From NCBI GenBank assembly GCA_937980625.1, contig CALJPJ010000072.1:1-7016 (forward strand): 7,016 nucleotides of DNA, given 5' to 3'. Positions 1-6,831 of this stretch are shown here, piece by piece (position 1 is the first letter of the stretch; every line of letters begins with the position of its first letter). Under the pieces are notes generated by a model, which saw only the letters and a list, made by a program, of their open reading frames with translations, was not told the DNA's origin and ran no database searches. Origin of the DNA: an uncultured Bdellovibrionales bacterium. Lineage in GTDB: Bacteria; Bdellovibrionota; Bdellovibrionia; Bdellovibrionales; UBA1609. The position numbers and the translations under genes were made by a program.

Positions 1-2594
1 TCTAAAACTTCTACACTTTTTGCTAAAGTATCTAATTTTTTCATAAAGCGAGCTTTGGTTTCTGGAATGAATGGTTTTAGGTCTAAAGCATTCATAAAGC
101 TCTTTTTCATGGTGCCCCAGTTGTACGTAATAGAGCTTCTAGCACCAGAAGGGTCAGAGTTGATTAATAGAGGAATCAAAGACTTTTTAATTAAATGCTT
201 ATAAGAATCCTCGAAGTTACTCCAAACATCATTTAGGGTATCTAGTGTAAACTGAGTCCATGTATAGCCTTCGCGCTCTTCATCATAGGCAACGATTTTT
301 TCAATGGCTTCTATATCAAGGTTATCAAATACGTATTCAGCTAAATTATTGTATTTAGATCTGGCTTCTGATTCATCATTTTTAACTAATCGCGCGATTT
401 CTTTGTCTTCCCAAATACCTTTGAAAATATCACTTGCATCGCCTGGTAATTTTGCTGTTTGCCTTTCGTAGCTAGATACTTGTCCTAAACTTTTAAAATC
501 TTTAGATTTACAAATCTCCTTAGAGGTTTTAGTTACTTTTGGTGGTATGAACTTTACACTGGAACCAAAAGGTGTTTCGATATACGGGATCTCTGCCTGG
601 TTACTTTCAAGAGAAGCTGGTGCAGTACCTTCACCAAGGTTTCCATTAAGCTCTGGACCGCACATCATTTGAAAGATGTAAAACTCAGCCATATGATTAA
701 ACTTAACATTATATAATTTATGACCTTTTGGGTAAGAGCCAACTTCGTTGCCGAAGCTTTCTTTAAAGTATTCAAAACTTAATTCCTCTGGGTAAGCTTG
801 GTTTTCTGTTGGTGTAAATTCTTTTTTAAGTTGTAACATTTTAGAGTAAATGGCTTTTGTGTCATTAGCTCTTTGCGTGTAGTTTCCTATAAGTTGCATC
901 CAGTTGGCTTGCTTTTGTGAAAATGTTTGCAGTCTTAAGCGTTGTCTTTCTTTATTAAAAGCATAATCATTTTCAATAATTAGCGATGGGTTAGCGTATT
1001 GGTTACAAGCTTCCATAATGTAAGATTGTTCGTAGCTTTTTCTAGGTAAGTCCCATTTCCCTTTAACTAATGACTTACCTATGCCCCATACAACATTGGC
1101 ACTATCAGTAAGAGCAAAACCCATGCGAGCCCAAAACTCTTTACTATTAAAGTTTGTATAGGTGCTATCAACACATCTATCGAGGTATTCGTAGGTCATA
1201 ACACTTTTAATATTTGTTAAGTTATCGTCTATCCACTTTGTTTTTCTTTTTACTGCTCTATAAGTTCTTAAAAAATCAGAGTTATCTTTTGGCTTATCAC
1301 CTTTTAACTCTTGGCTTAATGACCAGCCAAGGCCAGTAAAGTTTAAATGATTCCAAGGCCTAGTGAAGTAAGGCATAATTTTGTGGTGATAGTTCATGAA
1401 AACCATAAAGTTTACAAATGCCATTCCCATAGCACCAACTGGGGATACACCAAGCCCTCTTAATTTTGTTAGTATGTCTGGGCTAAATAATGTACTTGGG
1501 TTTACATTTTTCATATAAGGTACATATTTATTTAGTAACTTTGTTTTTGACATTAGTTTGCCAAGTACTTCAAAAGTTTTATGAGTCATACCAAAAGCAG
1601 CAATTAATGAGGTTACATCAGGAACATAGTTTACATATTTATCATGTGTTTTCCACTTTTGTTCAGCCATTGCACAAGACTGGGCTTGTTGTTTGTTAAA
1701 GTTATCTTCAAGCTCTTGTCGTTCATCAGTAGTGATGTTGCTGGGAGCTTGAAAGTCTGCAATACACTCTGCGATGACACCAAATTTAATATCGTTATAA
1801 ACTTCAGTATAAACAGCTGATAAAAGCATACCAACACCAAGTCCAATGCTTGACCCTGTAAAACCAGGGGCTTGGCCAGGCTTTGGTTTCATTGATTTTG
1901 GCATCACGGCTTGAGCTAAGTGACTACCACCAATAAATACTGCAAATGAAGAGGTCATTAAAAATGGATCTTCTAATTGTTCTGCGATTTGCTCAACACC
2001 TACTGGGTTGTCGCCTAAGTGTTGAGCTGCGACAGCAAATTGAGCTGCGGTAAATGCAGGAAAAGCAGTTTTAAACTCATTGGCAAAACGTTTAAAGTAT
2101 AGTTTTACCTTCAATTTAGCGCTTTGACCTAAAGCTAAGACCTCTCCTTGAGCCTGTCTTGCATGTAACTCATTGAGCTCGGAGCTAGTGTACTCAGTAA
2201 AGGTTAGCTTTTCCATATCAGCAGATTTAAAAATCGAGACACCAGATAATTCTTGAACCGTTATAAGTTTGCGCATGTATTTTGGGTTAGGTAAAAGAGA
2301 AAATGTTCTTACAAGTTGAGGGCCAAAGGACTGAATTAACTTAATTCTTTTAGCTATATTTTTTTGAGTTTTAGCATCACCATTTATGCCTTTGTTACTT
2401 TCAATAAATTTAGCGTAGTTAACAAGCTTGGTCGTTTCAAAAGACATACGTTTTCTTTTTTCAAGTTCAGATAAACTAGAATCGTCAATAGTATGTAAAG
2501 TCGATACGTAGTCTCCAGTTGCTTTCTGGCTGTATGCCGTGCTTGTTGTAAAACTGATTATTAATATAGATAGTATGTTTAAAAGTAGTTTCAT
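1..2594 (-). CDS. Large exported protein of unknown family (C-terminus beyond the window)
   Basis: The minus-strand frame from the ATG at 2592-2594 stays open for 864 codons to the left edge; I translated it throughout and met no stop, so the gene is 3'-truncated by the window only. AGAGGGG lies 6 nt before the ATG, supporting the start. Residues 1-22 form a Sec signal peptide (Lys2, hydrophobic core LLLNILSILII, polar TTSTAYS; cleavage near Ala20 or Ser22). Moderately hydrophobic, Gly/Ala/Met-rich stretches lie near 178-193, 210-231, 248-265 and 385-402. They could be membrane segments or buried helices. The rest is polar, Lys/Glu-rich and largely helical-looking, with many Trp/Tyr in the second half. 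Cysteines occur at 276, 307, 474, 530, 645 and 695, compatible with disulfides in an extracytoplasmic protein. I see no catalytic motif or repeat and do not recognise the family. It is divergent from the exported flavoprotein gene and shares a promoter-like motif with it. The coding call is secure; the function is unknown. Confidence 0.93.
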   Translation of the reverse strand, partial: MKLLLNILSILIISFTTSTAYSQKATGDYVSTLHTIDDSSLSELEKRKRMSFETTKLVNYAKFIESNKGINGDAKTQKNIAKRIKLIQSFGPQLVRTFSLLPNPKYMRKLITVQELSGVSIFKSADMEKLTFTEYTSSELNELHARQAQGEVLALGQSAKLKVKLYFKRFANEFKTAFPAFTAAQFAVAAQHLGDNPVGVEQIAEQLEDPFLMTSSFAVFIGGSHLAQAVMPKSMKPKPGQAPGFTGSSIGLGVGMLLSAVYTEVYNDIKFGVIAECIADFQAPSNITTDERQELEDNFNKQQAQSCAMAEQKWKTHDKYVNYVPDVTSLIAAFGMTHKTFEVLGKLMSKTKLLNKYVPYMKNVNPSTLFSPDILTKLRGLGVSPVGAMGMAFVNFMVFMNYHHKIMPYFTRPWNHLNFTGLGWSLSQELKGDKPKDNSDFLRTYRAVKRKTKWIDDNLTNIKSVMTYEYLDRCVDSTYTNFNSKEFWARMGFALTDSANVVWGIGKSLVKGKWDLPRKSYEQSYIMEACNQYANPSLIIENDYAFNKERQRLRLQTFSQKQANWMQLIGNYTQRANDTKAIYSKMLQLKKEFTPTENQAYPEELSFEYFKESFGNEVGSYPKGHKLYNVKFNHMAEFYIFQMMCGPELNGNLGEGTAPASLESNQAEIPYIETPFGSSVKFIPPKVTKTSKEICKSKDFKSLGQVSSYERQTAKLPGDASDIFKGIWEDKEIARLVKNDESEARSKYNNLAEYVFDNLDIEAIEKIVAYDEEREGYTWTQFTLDTLNDVWSNFEDSYKHLIKKSLIPLLINSDPSGARSSITYNWGTMKKSFMNALDLKPFIPETKARFMKKLDTLAKSVEVL

Positions 2595-2615
2595 AGTTTT
2601 CCCCTCTTGAGCCTT

Positions 2616-2636
2616 AATATTTCAACTATTATGCCA
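2616..2636 (-). promoter_or_regulatory. Candidate promoter of the large exported protein gene
   Basis: Read on the minus strand, 2636 to 2628 gives TGGCATAAT, which fits an extended -10 (TG, one base, then CATAAT, 5 of 6 to TATAAT). No good -35 sits 16-18 bp upstream. Transcription would begin near 2621, leaving a leader of about 25 nt with the RBS inside it. The same element also matches the start and spacing of a sigma-54 site (TGGCA, then TTG at the right distance) but lacks the -12 GC. The motif recurs in front of the divergent gene at 2804. Confidence 0.45.
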
Positions 2637-2782
2637 GAAAAGGGGAGTGTGCCATTTAGTAAGTCACTGAAATCACATTCAATTTTTTTTGCTAGGCATT
2701 ATTAGTTTCAAGTGTGACAAATATTGTTCTTTTAGGTTTTAAAACTTTAACAATGTGTAACATTAATTTACGTATTCATAGT

Positions 2783-2799
2783 TGTCTCAAACTGAGACA
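2783..2799. promoter_or_regulatory. Perfect inverted repeat, candidate operator
   Basis: TGTCTCA and TGAGACA are exact reverse complements separated by AAC, giving a 17-bp dyad. It ends 4 bp before the TGGCATACT promoter-like element of the plus-strand gene and covers the place where a -35 would lie (TTGTCT at 2782-2787, 19 bp from CATACT). That position suits a repressor, or a MerR-type activator acting through a long spacer; which one cannot be told. The dyad is too close for a usual distal enhancer site of a sigma-54 activator. Confidence 0.6.
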
Positions 2800-2803
2800 T
2801 TGG

Positions 2804-2824
2804 TGGCATACTAATTGTAATTAT
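2804..2824 (+). promoter_or_regulatory. Candidate promoter of the exported flavoprotein gene
   Basis: TGGCATACTAATTGTAAT at 2804-2821 matches 15 of 18 positions with the minus-strand element at 2636-2619. Read as an extended -10 it is TG, G, CATACT (4 of 6 to consensus), with TTGTCT 19 bp upstream. Read as sigma-54 it has TGGCA and TTG at correct spacing but GT instead of GC at -12. Either way the transcript leader would be about 50-60 nt and would include the AT dyad at 2835-2849 if initiation occurs just downstream. Confidence 0.45.
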
Positions 2825-2834
2825 CTAATCCAAA

Positions 2835-2849
2835 TTAATTAGTAATTAA
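2835..2849. repeat. 15-bp AT-rich palindrome in the leader of the flavoprotein gene
   Basis: TTAATTA and TAATTAA are perfect inverted arms around a single G. It sits 26 bp before the ATG at 2875 and probably downstream of the transcription start. It could be a second operator or a weak leader hairpin, but arms made only of A and T arise easily in AT-rich DNA. Confidence 0.35.
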
Positions 2850-2874
2850 CTAGGTTAAATTTGAGGTCGGAACC

Positions 2875-5070
2875 ATGAAAAATAAACTATACACACAGGT
2901 AATTTTTATATTTTTATTTTATATTAGTTGCTCTGTTAGTAATGCTATGTCTTGTAAAAAGGCAACGGACAATGAAATGGTGTCTGTGCAAATTACAGAA
3001 AATATTAAAAATAACTCAACTTTTGCATTAGATGTGGCTAAAGCAAAATCAATATTAAAAAAAGCAGGGCAGCTGAAGTCCCCTGTTACTGTAACAGAGA
3101 AAATGCAAAGCTTTAGAAATGAGTATTTACCCCTTATGCAGGTCAACACTGGTATGAGTGAAGCTTTAGTAAGGTATATGGAAGCTGATCTAAGAATTAA
3201 ATCAGAAGCTTTAGCTAAAAAATTGGCTAATCAAGGCTTGAGAGAAAACTATGACTTAATAATTATTGGAGCTGGAGTGCATGGTGTTGTTGCTTTACAT
3301 TCTGCTTTAAGTAAAAATGGTTCTTATAAAATATTAGTCGTTGAAAGCTCAGATACTGGTGGTTCTAATTTTAGGTATGCTAATGAAGTGTTTAATATTA
3401 ACAGTTCAAATAGAGCTTCTGGTGAGGGTAAGTTGCCGTTACCTGGTGAGGGAAATATTAACGAGTTGCCTAATTTTCCAATTCAGGTTTCAGATAAGTC
3501 AGCTGTAAAGTACCCAACTGCTGGTGACTTAGGCCGCACAATAGTTACAGGGCTTTATAGTGCAACGTCTAAATATCCAAATGTAGATGTTTTATTAAAT
3601 TCAGATGTAAAAACATTAAAAAGTAGAGAAGATATAGAGGCTGAGGTTAATTCACCTGCAGGTCAGTTTAAGGTTGTTGGTTCAAGGTTAGCAATCACCT
3701 CTGGGCTTGGAACTCCCGGCTTACCCAAAGGAGTGGCTGAAGCTGTTAAAAAAAATAAAGCCTTAGTCAAATCACCAAATATTGAAAAAACCTTGCCGAG
3801 AGTGATTACCTTTGAAAATTTTGTCAGGCTACTAGCAAAAAGCTCTGACCCTAAAAGTTATTTTGCAAATAAGAAAATATCTGTAGTTGGTGAAGGGGAC
3901 TCAGCCAATGTAGCTATTGAGTTTATGCTAGGCTATGCAGTTAAAGAGGCCTATGGAATTTCTAACGCTCAAACGCCGGGTCCTAAAAAAATATTTTGGC
4001 TAGGCCAAGATGCTAGAACTTGTGAAGAGTTTATTGCAGATATTAGAAGTCGCTACGCTCAAATTGGAACTGGATTTAGAAATTCTAACCCAGATTTAGA
4101 GGCTATAATTCAACCGATCCCCAATAGAATTGCATCTGTAGAAGAAGCTGGTGCTAAAACTGTAAACTCTGTACTTGATGGTACCTTTCTTGGTGAATCA
4201 ACGGTGACATCAGATGTTGTTATCTTAGCTACTGGTTACAAAAGTGGGGTTACAAAATTAGTTCAAGGCTTATTGCAAGCTAAAGCTAAAAAGGATGTAA
4301 AACTTCCACCGGAAGAGTTTTTAGAAAAATACGGTGAGTTTGTGATGGGTAAAACTAAAACATCAGATGGTGCGCTAACTCGAGTTGCTCGCTCGATAAA
4401 TATTAATGGCAAAGCTTCTGCAAAAAAACCAAAAGTAGTAATTTTGGGACCAGCTGCTGGCAAACTACCAGTTGAAAATGAATTAGCCGGTATTATTCAA
4501 AACACTGTGTCCATATTTAATAACGCTCCAAGAACTTTTAAAGGCGTAAAAATTCTTTTAGATAAGGTTAAACCAAGATCTAAAAATACTAAAGTTAGAG
4601 AGTTTACTAAGCGGTTAGAGCCTAAAAACGATCGTAGCTTAACAGTTTTTGAAATTAAAAATTTGTCGAGCTTAAGAACTATACCTGGTTTAAATGATGT
4701 CTATTTAAAGTCTGTTTTGGCAAATTTATTTTCTAGTATTGAAGTAAATAAAAGTATTAAACCAGACAATGGTCATTTTGTGCTTAACTTCTACAATGCC
4801 AAAGGTGTAGTTGTGGTTGCCTCTAACTTAGGTAATGTAAATCTTAGGGAGGTTATTATAGACCCTTTAGTGGCAACTAGAGACTTTTTTAATACAGTCA
4901 AAGATGTACTAAGCTTGCAGTCAAAATCTATGAAAGTGTCTGTTCCTATAAAAGATGAGAAGTTAGATTTTGAGCACTTAACTATAGAGTATGGCAATAG
5001 TAATCGTCCAGCAGATACTCAAAACTCTAAGTCTATATCAAATAATGGAATTGACTTAAGAGGTATCTAG
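2875..5070 (+). CDS. Exported FAD/NAD(P)-binding oxidoreductase, flavin N-monooxygenase-like core
   Basis: The 731-residue protein has a good start: GAGG lies 8 nt before the ATG and a Sec signal peptide follows (residues 1-24, cleavage likely after SNA at 22-24; no twin-arginine). Residues 25-125 are helical and unrecognised. The flavoprotein core begins with a beta-alpha-beta FAD site: GAGVHG at 132-137 and acidic Glu157 at the end of strand 2. A NINSSNR segment (174-180) and a Gly/Pro-rich loop (183-201) follow, then ITSGLGTPGLP at 274-284. A second nucleotide fold has VVGEGDSA at 337-344. D447-x3-LATGY (447-455) matches most of the signature of N-hydroxylating and class B flavin monooxygenases, although the trailing His/Pro is Thr460. 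GPAAGKLPVENELAGI (525-540) probably closes the FAD domain. Residues about 555-731 are an unrecognised extension with a polar tail. Only Cys19, Cys27 and Cys383 are present and there is no CxxC, arguing against a thioredoxin-reductase-type enzyme. The substrate is unknown. Coding is certain, the flavoprotein fold likely, and monooxygenase chemistry tentative. Confidence 0.93.
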   Translation: MKNKLYTQVIFIFLFYISCSVSNAMSCKKATDNEMVSVQITENIKNNSTFALDVAKAKSILKKAGQLKSPVTVTEKMQSFRNEYLPLMQVNTGMSEALVRYMEADLRIKSEALAKKLANQGLRENYDLIIIGAGVHGVVALHSALSKNGSYKILVVESSDTGGSNFRYANEVFNINSSNRASGEGKLPLPGEGNINELPNFPIQVSDKSAVKYPTAGDLGRTIVTGLYSATSKYPNVDVLLNSDVKTLKSREDIEAEVNSPAGQFKVVGSRLAITSGLGTPGLPKGVAEAVKKNKALVKSPNIEKTLPRVITFENFVRLLAKSSDPKSYFANKKISVVGEGDSANVAIEFMLGYAVKEAYGISNAQTPGPKKIFWLGQDARTCEEFIADIRSRYAQIGTGFRNSNPDLEAIIQPIPNRIASVEEAGAKTVNSVLDGTFLGESTVTSDVVILATGYKSGVTKLVQGLLQAKAKKDVKLPPEEFLEKYGEFVMGKTKTSDGALTRVARSININGKASAKKPKVVILGPAAGKLPVENELAGIIQNTVSIFNNAPRTFKGVKILLDKVKPRSKNTKVREFTKRLEPKNDRSLTVFEIKNLSSLRTIPGLNDVYLKSVLANLFSSIEVNKSIKPDNGHFVLNFYNAKGVVVVASNLGNVNLREVIIDPLVATRDFFNTVKDVLSLQSKSMKVSVPIKDEKLDFEHLTIEYGNSNRPADTQNSKSISNNGIDLRGI

Positions 5071-5072
5071 TT

Positions 5073-5100
5073 TTGGTTTAGCCTTGTAGGGCTAAGCCAA
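5073..5100 (+). terminator. Hairpin at the convergent gene ends, possible terminator
   Basis: The arms at 5073-5083 and 5090-5100 pair over 11 bp (TTGGTTTAGCC with GGCTAAGCCAA) around a 6-nt loop. One pair, 77 with 96, is a G-U wobble in plus-strand RNA but an A-C mismatch in minus-strand RNA, so the hairpin is better formed on the flavoprotein transcript. It starts 3 nt after that gene's stop and includes the last codons and stop of ddl. No T-run follows it on either strand, so it is not a classic intrinsic terminator. It may act as a weak terminator or 3'-end stabiliser. Confidence 0.45.
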
Positions 5101-6142
5101 TGAGCTCGTCCATTAATTGAGAGTTACTTAGGCCAGATTTTTCCCAAAGCATTGGGTACTGGCTGATATTAGTAAAACCTGGAAATGTATTGAGTTCATT
5201 AATGTACAACTTGTTTTCATGAGTTAAGAAAAAATCACATCTGGCTAAACCACGACACTCCAGTGCAAGAAATGCTTTTTTAGCTAAGTCTGCAACTTCA
5301 TTTTTAATACTTTGTGAAATTTCAGCGGGTATAATCAGGTGAGCTCCATCTGAGTTTATATACTTAGCTTCGTAGGAGTAAAACTCTAAAGTGGGAGCCA
5401 CCTCACCAATAATAGACGTTTTAGGATTTAAATTACCAAGAACGGCAATTTCTAGCTCCCGACCTTCAATGCCTTTTTCGATTAAAACTTTATTGTCAAA
5501 TTTAAAGGCTTCATTAAGAGCAGTGTTAAACTCTAACTCATTAGTTACTTTTGAAACACCAACAGATGAACCCATATTAGCAGGCTTAACAAATATAGTG
5601 CTACCTAATTGTTTAGCAGCTTCTGTAAAATTTGGGTTTTGTTCACTGTTTTTTCGAGCAATAATATGGTCACAAACAGGAATATTTTTATTGGTTAATA
5701 TTTTTTTAGTAATATCTTTATCCATACACATTGCTGAGCTTAAAACCCCGCAACCAAGAACTGGTAAACCAGCTAGCTGAAATAAGCCCTGTATGGTTCC
5801 GTCTTCACCATTAGGGCCATGAAGTGCTGGGATGACTATATCGATACTAGGGTTCGGCTCGTAGTTAGAACAGTTAATAGTTTGTTTGTTATAGTAATTG
5901 GGGCTGTAAAATATTTGGTTGTTATCTTTTATAAAATGTATTTTTTTGGGGTCGTCTGCGTTCACCAAAAAATTATTTGGATTTAATTTATGCCACGACC
6001 CACTTTTATCTATACCAATAACTTGAATGTCATATTTTTGAGTATTTAGTGCTGAGACAATGTTGTTAGCTGACTGAAGTGAAATTTCGTGTTCGGCGGA
6101 TTGGCCACCACATAAAACGGCAACATTAATTTTTTTACTCAT
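5078..6142 (-). CDS. ddl: D-alanine--D-alanine ligase
   Basis: This cytoplasmic ATP-grasp ligase joins two D-alanines, supplying the dipeptide that ends the peptidoglycan stem peptide. At 354 residues it is nearer to DdlA-type length than to the roughly 306-residue DdlB type. The N-terminal motif GGQSAEHEIS (12-21) carries Glu17, equivalent to DdlB Glu15. HGPNGEDGTIQGL (108-120) and the VKPANMGSSVG loop (185-195; Lys186, Ser192) follow. The omega loop SYEAKY (256-261) places Lys260 and Tyr261 where D-Ala-D-Ala enzymes have Lys215 and Tyr216, arguing against a D-Ala-D-Lac VanA-type enzyme. Arg301, Asp303, Glu316, Asn318 and Ser327 in the C-terminal RCDFF and NELNTFPGFTNIS motifs complete the ATP/Mg and substrate set. 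GAGGA lies 5 nt before the ATG. The gene follows nth by 36 bp on the same strand, so co-transcription is likely, and it converges on the flavoprotein gene with a 7-bp gap. All key residues are present. Confidence 0.97.
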   Translation of the reverse strand: MSKKINVAVLCGGQSAEHEISLQSANNIVSALNTQKYDIQVIGIDKSGSWHKLNPNNFLVNADDPKKIHFIKDNNQIFYSPNYYNKQTINCSNYEPNPSIDIVIPALHGPNGEDGTIQGLFQLAGLPVLGCGVLSSAMCMDKDITKKILTNKNIPVCDHIIARKNSEQNPNFTEAAKQLGSTIFVKPANMGSSVGVSKVTNELEFNTALNEAFKFDNKVLIEKGIEGRELEIAVLGNLNPKTSIIGEVAPTLEFYSYEAKYINSDGAHLIIPAEISQSIKNEVADLAKKAFLALECRGLARCDFFLTHENKLYINELNTFPGFTNISQYPMLWEKSGLSNSQLMDELIGLALQG

Positions 6143-6178
6143 GAGATCCTCTTTGCTAATTAAACTTTACTTGTATTT

Positions 6179-6829
6179 CTACTTTTTAGAAACAGGTTTT
6201 TTTCTGTTAGGGTAACATGTCGTGCAAATTTCACAAACCATACCGTTACACCCTCTAGCAGTACAGTATTCGCGGCCATAAAATATAATCCTGAGATGAA
6301 GCTTATTCCAATCATTTTCGGGAAAAAGTTTTTTTAGGTCTTTTTCAGTTGTTTCAACATTTTTACCGCTACTAAGCCCCCATCTTTTAGCTAAGCGATG
6401 GATATGGGTATCAATGGGGAAGGCCGGGTGACCAAATGCTTGAGCCATAACTACAGAGGCTGTTTTGTGGCCCACTCCAGGTAGCTCTTCGAGGTCTTCA
6501 AAGCTTTCAGGCACTTTGCCATTATGTTTATCGATAAGAATATGCGATAAATTGTAAATGGCTTTTGATTTTCTTGGCGACAAACCACAAGGTTTAATAA
6601 TTTCGCGAATTTCATCTACTGTGAGTTTAATCATTTTTTGTGGTGTATCAGCTTTTTTAAATAAATGAGGAGTAATTTGGTTTACTCTTTTGTCAGTGCA
6701 TTGAGCAGATAATAGTACGGCAATGAGAAGAGTGAAATCACTGGTATGATCCAATGGAATTGGAGTTTTAGGGTACAGTTTGGCAAGTTTTTTGTTTACG
6801 TATTCGGCGCGTTCTTTTTTGGTTCTCAT
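6179..6829 (-). CDS. nth: Endonuclease III, DNA glycosylase/AP lyase
   Basis: This base-excision-repair enzyme removes oxidised pyrimidines and cleaves the resulting abasic site. Its 216 residues are close to the usual family length (211 in E. coli). LLSAQCTD (39-46) matches the E. coli LLSAQATD helix. The helix-hairpin-helix LPGVGHKTA (116-124) supplies catalytic Lys122, and IDTHIHR (139-145) supplies catalytic Asp140. The C-terminal cysteines lie at 189, 194, 199, 202 and 205. The family normally has C-x6-C-x2-C-x5-C, with offsets 0, 7, 10 and 16. Here offsets 0, 10 and 16 are kept, but the second ligand position is Gly196 and extra cysteines stand at offsets 5 and 13, so any 4Fe-4S cluster must use an altered ligand set. 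The ATG follows the purN stop by 2 bp and has no clear Shine-Dalgarno, which suggests translational coupling. ddl follows 36 bp downstream. Confidence 0.96.
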   Translation of the reverse strand: MRTKKERAEYVNKKLAKLYPKTPIPLDHTSDFTLLIAVLLSAQCTDKRVNQITPHLFKKADTPQKMIKLTVDEIREIIKPCGLSPRKSKAIYNLSHILIDKHNGKVPESFEDLEELPGVGHKTASVVMAQAFGHPAFPIDTHIHRLAKRWGLSSGKNVETTEKDLKKLFPENDWNKLHLRIIFYGREYCTARGCNGMVCEICTTCYPNRKKPVSKK

Positions 6830-6831
6830 AA

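Larger units (their letters stand above)
2595..2874. promoter_or_regulatory. Divergent intergenic control region
   Basis: This 280-bp gap separates two genes transcribed away from each other, both encoding proteins with signal peptides. It is AT-rich and holds no convincing small ORF. It contains promoter-like elements facing each gene, the dyad at 2783-2799, an AT-only-arm dyad at 2835-2849, and two weaker dyads: GTTTTAAAAC at 2736-2745 and AATGT-GTA-ACATT at 2752-2764. An 8-T run lies at about 2683-2690. The length and number of dyads suggest regulated rather than purely constitutive expression; this is inference. Confidence 0.75.

Noticed and set aside
1490..1846. Short open frames of about 70 codons on both strands inside the left gene
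   Set aside because: Both lie within the uninterrupted 864-codon minus-strand frame, which has a signal peptide and RBS. They show no independent coding signal.
2711..2730. CRP-like half site TGTGA in the intergenic region
   Set aside because: No matching TCACA arm occurs at the 6-bp spacing. The other TCACA/TGTGA copy, near 2670, also lacks a partner.
2736..2764. Small dyads GTTTTAAAAC and AATGT-GTA-ACATT as operators
   Set aside because: Short AT-rich palindromes like these are expected by chance in such DNA, so they are recorded only as part of the intergenic description.
2804..2819. A confident sigma-54 promoter call
   Set aside because: TGGCA and TTG are correctly spaced, but the strongly conserved GC at -12 is GT (and GA in the leftward copy). 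The same bases read equally well as an extended -10, so the call is left open.
2929..2934. Possible lipobox ending at Cys19 (YISC) in the flavoprotein signal peptide
   Set aside because: The -3 position is Tyr rather than Leu/Val/Ile-type, and a good signal peptidase I site (SNA) follows at 22-24, so a lipoprotein is less likely.
5391..5780. Plus-strand open frame of 129 codons lying opposite ddl
   Set aside because: It lies wholly antisense to a gene with complete D-Ala-D-Ala ligase motifs, has no RBS or recognisable product, and looks like a shadow of the ddl codons.
5078..6142. Vancomycin-resistance-type D-Ala-D-Lac ligase
   Set aside because: The omega loop has YEAKY with Lys260 and Tyr261, as in D-Ala-D-Ala enzymes, and no vanH or vanX neighbours are present.
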